From Nocardia asteroides (GTDB lineage Bacteria; Actinomycetota; Actinomycetes; Mycobacteriales; Mycobacteriaceae), in contig CP082844.1 in the NCBI GenBank assembly GCA_019930625.1, positions 4,526,001 to 4,590,000 on the forward strand: 64,000 nt of DNA. Reading direction: 5' to 3'. How positions within the stretch are numbered: position 1 is the first letter of the stretch; the number at the start of each line of letters is the position of its first letter. Made by a program: the position numbers and the translations under genes. Under the pieces are notes generated by a model that saw only the letters and a program-made list of their open reading frames with translations, was not told the origin of the DNA and made no database searches. Of this stretch, positions 49,293-57,314 are shown piece after piece.

Positions 49293-49673
49293 TCATCTCT
49301 GCCGGATCGCCGCCAGCGCGGCCTCCAGCGTCGAATGCAGCGCGAACACCTGATCCAGGCTGGTCATCTTCAGCTGGCGGCTGGTCGCCGGGCCGTCGGC
49401 GACGACCGCGATGGCGGTGGTCGCGCCCGCGCGCTGGTGGGCTGCCACGAGCGTCGCCATGCCCGCCGAGGCGAGGAAGCTGACCGAGGTGAGGTCGATG
49501 ATCAGGGCGGCGGGTTTGCCGCTGAGAATGGCATCGATCGCGTTCTCCAGCGCGGGGGCTGTCGCCAGATCGACCTCGCCGGCCACCGTCAGCACAGTCG
49601 CGCCGTCATGGGCCGCGACCGTGGTGGTCATCGTGTCCGCGAGGGGATACGCGTCTCCGGAAGTGTTGGTCAC
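49293..49673 (-). CDS. STAS-domain anti-sigma factor antagonist
   Basis: A GTG at 49673 is taken as start; ATG codons at 49688 and 49631 are alternatives, none with a good ribosome-binding site. The 126-residue product is a single STAS domain: VLTVAGEVDLATAPALENAI, then LIIDLTSVSFLASAGMATLV, where the Ser in ASAGM is the usual phosphorylation site of SpoIIAA/RsbV proteins. It should bind and neutralise an anti-sigma kinase. No kinase gene is adjacent. Confidence 0.88.
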   Translation of the reverse strand: MTNTSGDAYPLADTMTTTVAAHDGATVLTVAGEVDLATAPALENAIDAILSGKPAALIIDLTSVSFLASAGMATLVAAHQRAGATTAIAVVADGPATSRQLKMTSLDQVFALHSTLEAALAAIRQR

Positions 49674-49988
49674 CCCATCACAACACACAAATCGCGGCGG
49701 ATTCGCAACATTTGAGTGTTCATGGAGCTAACCATACCTCGTGCGCTGACCGATCTGCCCAGGTGGGAGCTTTGCCGACAGCGACCTTTGGTTGTGACGG
49801 CGCGAGCGGGTGCGCCGTACCGGTGAGCACGCCGGACCGGCTCGGCCGGCAACGCGCCGGGCCTGGGTGACGGTGGTCGAGCCGTGGTTCGGACCGTGGT
49901 GGTCTGGCGTCTGATCGCGCATATTTCCAGTTCGGAGGTGGTCGACTGGCGTTAGGGTGAAGGGGGGAGGGTGCGAGGAGTCGAAAAG
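49674..49988. other. Divergent intergenic region between STAS and coiled-coil protein genes
   Basis: No reading frame here looks coding. The first 60 bases next to the STAS gene are A+T-richer (about 49675-49735) and probably hold its promoter. No strong hairpin was found. Confidence 0.4.
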
Positions 49989-50405
49989 ATGAGCACCACC
50001 GTTGTGATCACGATCATCGTCGTCGCAGTGATCGTCATTTTGCTTCTGGCCGGCGTATGGGCGTTGACGCGCAAACGGCGCGAACACCAGCGGGTCGAAG
50101 CCCAAGGCATCCGTACCCGCGCGGCGGAACAAGAACTCGAGGTCGGTCAGCGGGAGGCGCGGGCCGAGGAGACCGCCGCCAGGAGCCGAGCGGCGAAGGC
50201 CGAAGCCGAGGTAAAGGCAGCGCAGGCCGAGCAACTCGCCCAGCAGGCGCACGCACACCGCGGCGAGGCGGCGGATTCGCGAACCGAGTTGAACAAAGAG
50301 TGGGAGCGCGCGGATAAGGTCGATCCGGACTCGAAGTCACGTGAGACGGGCCAGAGGGCGGATCCTGAACATCCGTCGCCGCCCAGAACCGGTGGAGTGC
50401 CGTAA
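49989..50405 (+). CDS. Small membrane protein with coiled coil
   Basis: The ATG at 49989 follows GAGGAG at 9 bases; a GTG at 49971 is possible. The 138-residue product has one N-terminal helix (STTVVITIIVVAVIVILLLA) followed by basic residues, so the rest should be cytoplasmic. Residues about 30-105 form an Ala/Glu/Arg-rich coiled coil (EAEVKAAQAEQLAQQAHAHR). The tail is acidic and Pro-rich. Such proteins are frequent in actinobacteria and may be membrane scaffolds; no enzyme motif is present. Confidence 0.75.
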   Translation: MSTTVVITIIVVAVIVILLLAGVWALTRKRREHQRVEAQGIRTRAAEQELEVGQREARAEETAARSRAAKAEAEVKAAQAEQLAQQAHAHRGEAADSRTELNKEWERADKVDPDSKSRETGQRADPEHPSPPRTGGVP

Positions 50406-50649
50406 GCGTCCACCTGGCCGCGCTCATCAGCGGCAGCGCTCACATAGGCAAGAGCGAACTGTTCGAACGCGCATCGATATCACGCCGACCGAACCGGCCA
50501 CCGCCCACACGGACAGCCGGTCGCCTGAACGTGGCCGAACCACAGAACACCCCTCCTCCGCATGGTCCCCGGTTGCAGCCCACCGAGGCCGCGTCGACAA
50601 GTGAACTCCCAGCCCAGCTCCTGAGGTGATGACGCTCCCGGTCCGTAAG

Positions 50650-50664
50650 ATGAGCGTTGCTCAT
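50650..50664. promoter_or_regulatory. Likely autoregulatory TetR operator
   Basis: ATGAGC and GCTCAT form a perfect inverted repeat around GTT, 30 bases upstream of the TetR start codon at 50695. A similar symmetric TGAGC-type site is common upstream of actinobacterial TetR genes. An upstream in-frame ATG at 50626 would place this inside the coding region, which favours 50695 as the true start. Confidence 0.6.
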
Positions 50665-50694
50665 TTCAGTGGGATTGCAGGCAGGAGGGGTGCG

Positions 50695-51345
50695 ATGCCG
50701 TCGAAAGCGGTCGGCCAGCGCCGTCGTCCGACTCAGGAGCGTGCCAAGGCGACGAGGGAGCACATCCTGGATACCGCGGCGCGATTGTTCGGGGAGCGCG
50801 GTATCGCCGATACCTCGACCAACCGGATCGCGGCGGAGGCGGGGGTGAGCATCGGTACGGTCTATCGGTACTTCGCCGATCGTGCCGTCCTGGTCGAGGA
50901 GTTGCTCGCGCGATTGCTCGAGACGATCGAGCGGCGGTTCACCCAGCAGGTGTTCGGCCTCGCGGACAAATCGGTCCAGCAGATAATGATCGATGTCCTG
51001 GAGACGATCACCGCGGAGTTGGTCGAGAACGCGCAGTTGGTGCGCGCGCTGGTGGCTGGGGTGCAGTTCTACAGCAGTGGTCTTCCAGAGTTCGAACCGC
51101 GGCTTCGTCTGCTGGTCAAGGTGGTATTGATCCAGGTTCTCGGCCCGGGTGACGATCACCGGTACGACATGATGACCTTCGTCATCATCAATACCGGCTT
51201 CGCGGCCGTGCTGCGCGCTTCCGCCTTGGATGTGGACAGCCGCGAACGCAGAGAGGCGATCGAGATGACCGCCCGAATGATCGGCGCCTGGCTCGAAGCC
51301 GAAGGCAAAGCTGTCACCGTTCAACCGGCAATACGCGCTCGGTGA
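50695..51345 (+). CDS. TetR-family transcriptional regulator
   Basis: The ATG at 50695 follows GGAGGGG at proper spacing. The 216-residue protein has a basic arm (QRRRPTQERAKATREHIL) and a TetR domain (DTAARLFGERGIADTSTNRI, then AAEAGVSIGTVYRYFADRAV). The C-terminal ligand domain includes ETITAELVENAQLVRALVAG. The gene stands alone, with a palindrome over its presumed promoter, so it at least regulates itself. Confidence 0.88.
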   Translation: MPSKAVGQRRRPTQERAKATREHILDTAARLFGERGIADTSTNRIAAEAGVSIGTVYRYFADRAVLVEELLARLLETIERRFTQQVFGLADKSVQQIMIDVLETITAELVENAQLVRALVAGVQFYSSGLPEFEPRLRLLVKVVLIQVLGPGDDHRYDMMTFVIINTGFAAVLRASALDVDSRERREAIEMTARMIGAWLEAEGKAVTVQPAIRAR

Positions 51346-51631
51346 TGTCGGACGTGTTCCCGCAGGCAAAAGTGAGCGGGTAACTACTTTCGCGGCTGCG
51401 AGGCTCGAAAGATCTGCAAGGTGTTGGACATAATGCCTGGTCATGGCCCTTTCTTCGGCGCCGAACGGGCTGTTCGGAGCGGAGTAGCAGCTGAGCGATC
51501 GCTCGGATTACTGTTTCTGTGCAGAAGCGAACTGCCGATGACACCGAGGACGTTCGCGCGGTCGGCGTCTCCCCGGCGGCTGTAGCCCGACGTGAGGTGA
51601 CCGCGGCTCTATGGTGACGAGGAGGCCACAC

Positions 51632-52873
51632 GTGACTGTCGAGAGCATCGCCCCACCTGAACTCGATATGCCGGCTCCGCCCAACACACCCGCGGTCGAC
51701 GATCTCCGCGGGTTGGCTCGTGAAGTGGTCGGCCACCTGGTCGATTCAGCCGCGCCCTGCCGGACGACGGCCGACACCGACTTGACCGTGGTGGTGCGGA
51801 CATGCCTGCAGTGGGCGATTCAGCGCTGGAATGGCGCGGTGTTGCCGGACCGCATCGCCTCTCTGGATGCCGCGGCGGCGCGATGGGCACGCGAGGAGAT
51901 CCCGATCGGAACTGTCCAGCACGCGATTCATGCGGGGTTCGCCTTCGCGCTGGACAGGATGTTCACCGCACCAGGCCAGGCAGGCCGTGTCGACGTCAGG
52001 GCGGGCACCACCTCGGTGCTGGAGGTTCTGCATCTGGCGACAGCGGCGGTCAGCAGAGCCTACGTCCGGGCGTGCAAGGTCACGGCCGTCGAACACCACA
52101 CCTCGGTCCATACCTTGACCTCGGCGCTGCTCGGCGGCCACGCGACGTCTGCGATGGCCCGCCAATGCGGCATACCGCTGGCCGACGAATATTTCGTGCT
52201 CGCGCTCGCGGTACCGGAGCACCCCGACGAGAATCGTCCTCATCTCGACAGACAGGTGGTCGCGCGGCGCAAGCTACGTCGCCTGCAGGCCGCTCTGGCG
52301 AGCTTGTTCGGTGCGCGGGCGCTCTCTCTGTTGTCGGTCGACGGCGGCACCATTCTCGTTCCCTGCACTGAGACGACCGCCGCAGATCTGGACGATGTCG
52401 TGCGGACGCTCGCGGACGCCGCGCGAGTTCCGGTCACCGCGGCCGTCGCCTCGGCCGTGCCCGATGAGGTGTCCGCGGCCGCTGTGCGAGCGCATGAACT
52501 CCTCGATACCGTGGAACAGCTGAGCCTCGGGCCCGGTCTGCACCGATTCACCGAGTTGGCGCTGCACTATCAGTTGACCCGTTCCGGAGTCGGCCGCGAG
52601 GCGCTGTGCGGCCGGCTTGCTCCGCTGTTCGAATATCCACACTTGCTGGAGACCTTGCAGGTGCACATCAGCACCGACCTCAATCGTCAGCGCACCGCCC
52701 GGCAGTTGCATATTCATCCGAACACCATCGACTACCGGCTCCGGCGAATCACCCAGCTCACCGGTCTGGACCCCTCCGACGCAAAAGGGTTGTGGTACCT
52801 GCGCTCAGCGCTGGTCGCCTGGACCGCAGGCGGCCGGCGCGGGTATACGATGCAGGCCGCCGCGCCGGAGTAG
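51632..52873 (+). CDS. PucR/CdaR-family transcriptional regulator
   Basis: The GTG at 51632 follows GAGGAGG; an ATG at 51611 overlaps that site and is disfavoured. The 413-residue protein has an N-terminal helical sensing region, a middle GGDEF-like regulatory part (VPVTAAVASAVPDEVSAAAV) and a C-terminal PucR helix-turn-helix: LLETLQVHISTDLNRQRTAR then QLHIHPNTIDYRLRRITQLT. No obvious target gene is adjacent. Confidence 0.9.
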   Translation: MTVESIAPPELDMPAPPNTPAVDDLRGLAREVVGHLVDSAAPCRTTADTDLTVVVRTCLQWAIQRWNGAVLPDRIASLDAAAARWAREEIPIGTVQHAIHAGFAFALDRMFTAPGQAGRVDVRAGTTSVLEVLHLATAAVSRAYVRACKVTAVEHHTSVHTLTSALLGGHATSAMARQCGIPLADEYFVLALAVPEHPDENRPHLDRQVVARRKLRRLQAALASLFGARALSLLSVDGGTILVPCTETTAADLDDVVRTLADAARVPVTAAVASAVPDEVSAAAVRAHELLDTVEQLSLGPGLHRFTELALHYQLTRSGVGREALCGRLAPLFEYPHLLETLQVHISTDLNRQRTARQLHIHPNTIDYRLRRITQLTGLDPSDAKGLWYLRSALVAWTAGGRRGYTMQAAAPE

Positions 52874-52898
52874 GGTCGCCGCCGGGTCTGGACCCGCG

Positions 52899-54296
52899 TC
52901 ACGCGTCGGGTCGTCGTCCTCCCCGGGATCGTTCGATCGCCTGCCCGATCTCGGTCGCGGGGGGCTCGTGGTAGAGCCACTCGCGTGCGAGCTGATGCCA
53001 ATTGTTGGTGGTGTGGAGCTGACCGAGAGTGGCGAAGGTGAACAGGTCTGCGCGGCGGGAGAAGACGTGCTCGGGCGGGAGCAGTTGGTGGTGCATGCCG
53101 CGGAACTCGGCGGCGCGCGGGTCGACAGCGAAAGCCACCGCGGCAGTGGCGACTTCCGGAGTGATCGTGATGTGCTCGTCGAGCAGATGCCATCCCGCGG
53201 CGGCCCACACGTACTCCAGGCATTCCTGCGCGGTGAGGTCCGCATTCGAGTCGATGATGCCGCGCCCGGCCCACGCCTCGTACAGGTCCTGGGCGCGGTG
53301 TTCGCAGGCAGCCCGCAGACCCGCGCGTTCGAAGTCGACGTGAACGGGGTCCATGCGCTTGTAGAGCCCGAAATCGACGAATGCCAGCCGACCGTCGTCG
53401 GCGAGCAGGATGTTGCCCGGGTGCGGGTCGCCGCAGAACTCGCTGTCGCGGAACAGCGAACTGATGTAGAAGCGGTAGATCAGCTCGCCGATACGATCAC
53501 GTTCGGCGGCGGGCAGGGCCTGGACGTGCTGGAACGATTTGCCTTCGATGAGCTCGGTCACCAGAACATGCCGCGTGCAGTGCTCTTCGACGCTGTCGGG
53601 GACGGTGATGAACGGATGGTCGCGGTAGCGCATCGCCACCCGGTGCTGGATGCGGGCTTCGCGGGGGTAGTCGAGCTCCTGGCCGATGGTGCGGGAGATC
53701 TCGTCCAGTACCGCGCTGTCGCCCGCGCTCGGCAGGGCGGATCTCCACAACTTCGTGAGCAGTTCCAGGTTGCGCATGTCCGCGTCGATGGCCTTGTCCA
53801 CGCCGGGGTATTGCGCTTTGACCGCGACTGCCCGTCCGTCACGCAACCGCGCCCGATATACCTGGCCGATCGAGGCCGCGGCGATCGGTGTCTCGTCGAA
53901 GTCCGCGAAGACACGGCCCAACGGCCCCAGATCGTCCTCGATGACTCGCCGCATCACTGCGAAAGGCACCGTCGGCGCGCGGTCGCGGAGTTCGCCGAGT
54001 TTCGTCCGGAACAGTTCGCGGTGCGATTCGGGGAAGAGGTCGACATCGAGAACCGACAACATCTGGCCCAGCTTCATCGCCGCGCCCTTCATACCCCCGA
54101 GCACGGTGACGATCTGCTGCGCGGTCTGCAACGTCGCACGCTCCGCGAGAACCTGGCGGGCTTCCTCGGTCCTTCCGATCATCGACAACCGCGTGCCGAC
54201 AGTCCGCACCGCCTGTCCCGCAGCCAGCCGGCCCAGCCTGCCGCTGCGTGCCATCCGACCTTCGGGCACCCGACCGGTCACCGTCAGCACCTCCAT
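52899..54296 (-). CDS. ABC1/AarF/UbiB-family atypical kinase
   Basis: The ATG at 54296 (MEVLTVTGRVPEGRMARSGR) gives 465 residues; in-frame codons upstream are Arg/Gly-rich and unlike the family. Hallmarks are present: GGMKGAAMKLGQMLSV (KxGQ extension), the Ala-rich nucleotide loop AAASIGQVYRA, AVAVKAQYPGV with the ATP-binding Lys, CGDPHPGNILL as catalytic loop and FVDFGLYKRM with DFG. UbiB-like kinases support isoprenoid quinone and other lipid metabolism, likely as ATPases. The gene is not in a quinone operon here, so the partner lipid is unknown. Confidence 0.9.
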   Translation of the reverse strand: MEVLTVTGRVPEGRMARSGRLGRLAAGQAVRTVGTRLSMIGRTEEARQVLAERATLQTAQQIVTVLGGMKGAAMKLGQMLSVLDVDLFPESHRELFRTKLGELRDRAPTVPFAVMRRVIEDDLGPLGRVFADFDETPIAAASIGQVYRARLRDGRAVAVKAQYPGVDKAIDADMRNLELLTKLWRSALPSAGDSAVLDEISRTIGQELDYPREARIQHRVAMRYRDHPFITVPDSVEEHCTRHVLVTELIEGKSFQHVQALPAAERDRIGELIYRFYISSLFRDSEFCGDPHPGNILLADDGRLAFVDFGLYKRMDPVHVDFERAGLRAACEHRAQDLYEAWAGRGIIDSNADLTAQECLEYVWAAAGWHLLDEHITITPEVATAAVAFAVDPRAAEFRGMHHQLLPPEHVFSRRADLFTFATLGQLHTTNNWHQLAREWLYHEPPATEIGQAIERSRGGRRPDA

Positions 54297-54599
54297 GACA
54301 TCAACCGCGGACCAGATCGTTGCCCCGAGGCCACGCACTCTGCACCGCTCGCCGACCACCCTCCCGAACCGGAAGTCAACGGTCAAGGGCGACCTTCGAT
54401 CTCCGTGTCGACCGGACCCGGACAGACCACGGGCACCGGTTGCGTGCATCCTGATACCGCTTGGGAGAGTGGCGTCTTCGTGATCGCGGATTTCGCCACC
54501 GGCGAGTGGTTGCGATGGCACGATGTGCGTGCGTCAGCATATTCGTTCAGCGTGACTTTCTCCCGGATGCTCAATTCCCTGCCCGAGTAGGAGATTCGA
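54297..54599. other. Divergent intergenic region (AarF-type kinase / FAD monooxygenase)
   Basis: Frames stay open across parts of this 303-base gap, but their translations are Arg/Gly/Thr-rich and match nothing. A lower-G+C patch at about 54530-54570 lies just before the monooxygenase start. No hairpin or palindrome stands out. Confidence 0.4.
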
Positions 54600-55652
54600 A
54601 TGGTGACCATCATCGGCGGAGGGATTGCCGGGACCGTCCTCGGCGGCGCCCTCGCCCGCAGAGGCGATCGGGTCACGCTGTACGAGCGGCAACCGCGCGA
54701 CGCCACCGGCGGCGCGTTCCTGTTCATCGACGAACGGGGCCACTCGGTACTACGCGACCTCGGCATCGACGACGACGCGGTGAACGAAGCCTCCTATCCG
54801 GTCGGCGCCCTCGAATACGTCGGCAGCAACGGCCGCCACGCCGCGATGAGCCGCGGTCATCGGTTCTGGCTCCGCAGCTCGCTGATGGAGGTGCTCAACG
54901 ACTTCCTCGCCACCTCAGGCGCTGATCTCCGGTACGACTGCGGCATCGCCGACGTGGCCGTCGACCAGTCCGGGCGATGCCGGATACAGCACGCCGACGG
55001 CTCATCGAGCACCACCGATGACATCGTGATCGCCGCCGACGGCATCGACTCCGTCGTCCGAGCGCGCCTCGAACCCGACCGCGCCCCCGTCTACGCCGGA
55101 GACATCGTGCTCTACGGGATGACCTCCACGTCGGTAGAACCGGACACCGAACCCCGGATACTGCACTTCTTCGCCGAGCTGGACGCCACCGGGGCAGCCG
55201 CCAGCACGTTCGGCCACATCTGGCGGCCCGGACACGCCGCCCACTGGTTCATCCGGATAGCCCGCGCTCCTCTGGACGGCCCGGACGACGCGGGCGTGCG
55301 CCCCACCAGCGAGTGGACCGACACGGTCCTGCGGGCCACGCCATCCATCAACGACCTGGTCGGCCCCCTGCTCGACAAGACCGACTCCGTCCACGTCAGC
55401 AACGCGCGCAACGTGCCCCTCGCCGCCGCCGCCGCCCAGCCGACGTTGCCGCTCCTGCTCATCGGTGACGCCGACCACGCGATCACCCCCGCGGCCGGCG
55501 TCGGCGCGCGCGACGCACTCGAAGACGCACACGCCGTCTACCGCGCTCTCACCACCGGCGGCTGTCCCGCCGAGGCAATGGCTGTGCGCCGCACCGAAAT
55601 AATCGACGACAGGCAGCGCGCCGCCCGCGGCCGCGCCGACGTCTCCCGGTAG
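54600..55652 (+). CDS. FAD-dependent aromatic-hydroxylase-like monooxygenase
   Basis: The 350-residue protein has an N-terminal FAD motif (MVTIIGGGIAGTVLGGALAR), the middle DG block (IVIAADGIDSVVRARL) and the C-terminal GDADHAITPAAGVGARDALE, which seals the flavin in the PHBH/UbiH class. It is about 30-50 residues shorter than most members because the C-terminal tail is short. It should hydroxylate a small hydrophobic or aromatic compound with NAD(P)H and oxygen. It is not in an obvious operon. Confidence 0.88.
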   Translation: MVTIIGGGIAGTVLGGALARRGDRVTLYERQPRDATGGAFLFIDERGHSVLRDLGIDDDAVNEASYPVGALEYVGSNGRHAAMSRGHRFWLRSSLMEVLNDFLATSGADLRYDCGIADVAVDQSGRCRIQHADGSSSTTDDIVIAADGIDSVVRARLEPDRAPVYAGDIVLYGMTSTSVEPDTEPRILHFFAELDATGAAASTFGHIWRPGHAAHWFIRIARAPLDGPDDAGVRPTSEWTDTVLRATPSINDLVGPLLDKTDSVHVSNARNVPLAAAAAQPTLPLLLIGDADHAITPAAGVGARDALEDAHAVYRALTTGGCPAEAMAVRRTEIIDDRQRAARGRADVSR

Positions 55653-55826
55653 CCCGACGAAATGGCCTCGGTCGACTCGGGGGCCGAGTCCGTCATCGCG
55701 CCCTGGCCCTGCCTCTATCGGAGGGTGATTGCCGCGAAATGGCAATAGTGGCACGGGTTTTCGTCGTCGATTGATAGCATGCGAACGGCCGCCGGGCCAA
55801 TACATCGGCAGCAGGCAGGGGCGATC

Positions 55827-56432
55827 ATGGAAGTGGCGGACGTTCACCACTCATATGGCAGGCGGTTGGTGCTGCGTGGCATCGACTTCGTGTTGCCCGC
55901 GGGAGCGCTGGTGGGAATTGTCGGTGAGAACGGGGTGGGCAAATCCACCTTGTTGAAGGTCCTCTCCGGAGGGCTGCGACCGGACCGGGGAGTGGTTCGG
56001 CACCGTGGGAGGTTCGGCTACTGCCCGCAACAGGTGGTCCTCAACGACGCGTTCACGGTTCGGCAGCACCTGGAATTCTTCGCCGCGGCCTATGCGATCC
56101 CGGACCTGCGGCGGGCCGAGAAGACCATGGAGATCCTGCGTTTCTCCGAGTATGCCGGTGAGCGGGTCGCGACGCTGAGCGGCGGCACACGGCAGAAGCT
56201 CAACCTGACGCTGGCGGTGATGCACGATCCGCAGGTTCTGCTGCTCGACGAGCCGTACCAGGGTTTCGACTGGGAGACGTATCTGCGTTTCTGGGATCTG
56301 GTCGCGCAGTTCCGCGACACCGGTCGCTCCGTTCTGGTCGTCTCGCATCTGGCCCACGACACCGACAAGCTGGACCAGGTGTGGCGGCTGCACGACGGCG
56401 TCCTACAAGGAGTACGGCAGGAGGCGGGATGA
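55827..56432 (+). CDS. ABC transporter ATP-binding protein
   Basis: The ATG at 55827 follows CAGGGG at 7 bases; an earlier in-frame ATG at 55779 adds unlikely residues. The 201-residue ATPase has Walker A GENGVGKST, Q-loop CPQQVV, signature LSGGTRQK and Walker B VLLLDEP, with VVSHLAHD as H-loop. It is short but complete. The stop overlaps the permease start (ATGA), so the two form one exporter of the ABC-2 type. Confidence 0.9.
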   Translation: MEVADVHHSYGRRLVLRGIDFVLPAGALVGIVGENGVGKSTLLKVLSGGLRPDRGVVRHRGRFGYCPQQVVLNDAFTVRQHLEFFAAAYAIPDLRRAEKTMEILRFSEYAGERVATLSGGTRQKLNLTLAVMHDPQVLLLDEPYQGFDWETYLRFWDLVAQFRDTGRSVLVVSHLAHDTDKLDQVWRLHDGVLQGVRQEAG

Positions 56433-57247
56433 CCGACGGTGTGCGGCTGTTCGTGATCGCCACGCGGTACGGCCTCGTCGAGCATGCGCGCAATCGGTTC
56501 GCCATGCTGTTGGTGGCTGTCTTCGTCCCGATATTGATCACTCTGGTGCGCGTGGCGGTCACGGATGTCGAGGTACCGTTCCGGCTTCGGGACACCGGTC
56601 TCGTCCTGCGCGCCGATGGCAATGAGCTCGCCCAGATCAGCGGCGCCCTCACCGCGGTCTCGCTGATCATCGGGTTCATGATGTTCGCGGCGACTTTCAG
56701 CAGCGGAGCATTCGACCGGCGTCTGTCGATGGCCGGATTTCCCCGGGTCGCGCTGGCTCTGGCGAAGATCGCCTGCCTGGTGGTGGCCTCGATGGTGGTC
56801 TGCGCATACGCCACCGCTGTCATCTGCTGCTACTGGGCGCCCCGGCAGCCCGTCGTACTCGCTGCGGCGCTCTTCTGCGCGGCGTTGACCTACGGGGCCC
56901 TCGGTGTAGCCCTCGGCGCGCTGCTGCGCCGCGAGGTGGAGGGGATGTTCGCCATCGCGATGATCAGCTGTGTCGACCTGGCCGTGCAGAACCCCATCGC
57001 CAGCGCCGGGGCGGACAGCGAATTCGTGCGCTGGCTGCCCTCCTACGGGGCGATGCAGGCTTCGACCGCGGCCGGTTTCTCCGACACCACGCCGTTGGGG
57101 GGTTTCGCCGTGCAACTGGCCTGGTTCACCGCGTGCACCCTCGTCGGACTGGTTGCATTCCATCTGCGCACCCGCTCGTCGCTTCGACCTACGACGTGGA
57201 TCCGCTTCCCTGGACCGACGAAAGCCCGGCAGCCGGTGAAGAACTGA
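56429..57247 (+). CDS. ABC transporter permease (ABC-2 type)
   Basis: The 272-residue protein has about six hydrophobic helices (for example FAMLLVAVFVPILITLVRVA, ALTAVSLIIGFMMFAATFSS, AALFCAALTYGALGVALGAL) and ends in a basic tail. It pairs with the preceding ATPase. The substrate is not evident. The gene converges on the prenyl synthase-terpene cyclase gene, so the two are not one operon, although a functional link is possible. Confidence 0.85.
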   Translation: MTDGVRLFVIATRYGLVEHARNRFAMLLVAVFVPILITLVRVAVTDVEVPFRLRDTGLVLRADGNELAQISGALTAVSLIIGFMMFAATFSSGAFDRRLSMAGFPRVALALAKIACLVVASMVVCAYATAVICCYWAPRQPVVLAAALFCAALTYGALGVALGALLRREVEGMFAIAMISCVDLAVQNPIASAGADSEFVRWLPSYGAMQASTAAGFSDTTPLGGFAVQLAWFTACTLVGLVAFHLRTRSSLRPTTWIRFPGPTKARQPVKN

Positions 57248-57314
57248 GGGAGTGTCCCGCGCGTCCACCTCGGTGAATCACGCGGGCCACATCCTGCTTC
57301 GCCCGCTGCGGGAC

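Noticed and set aside
52883..52907. GACCCG/CGGGTC pairings at the convergent ends of the PucR and AarF genes
   Set aside because: Two overlapping short stems compete and one reaches into the AarF coding end. Not clear enough to list.
57256..57286. CCCGCG/CGCGGG hairpin between the permease and terpene-cyclase fusion genes
   Set aside because: Six base pairs with a 19-base loop is too weak to call a terminator, though the convergent position fits one.
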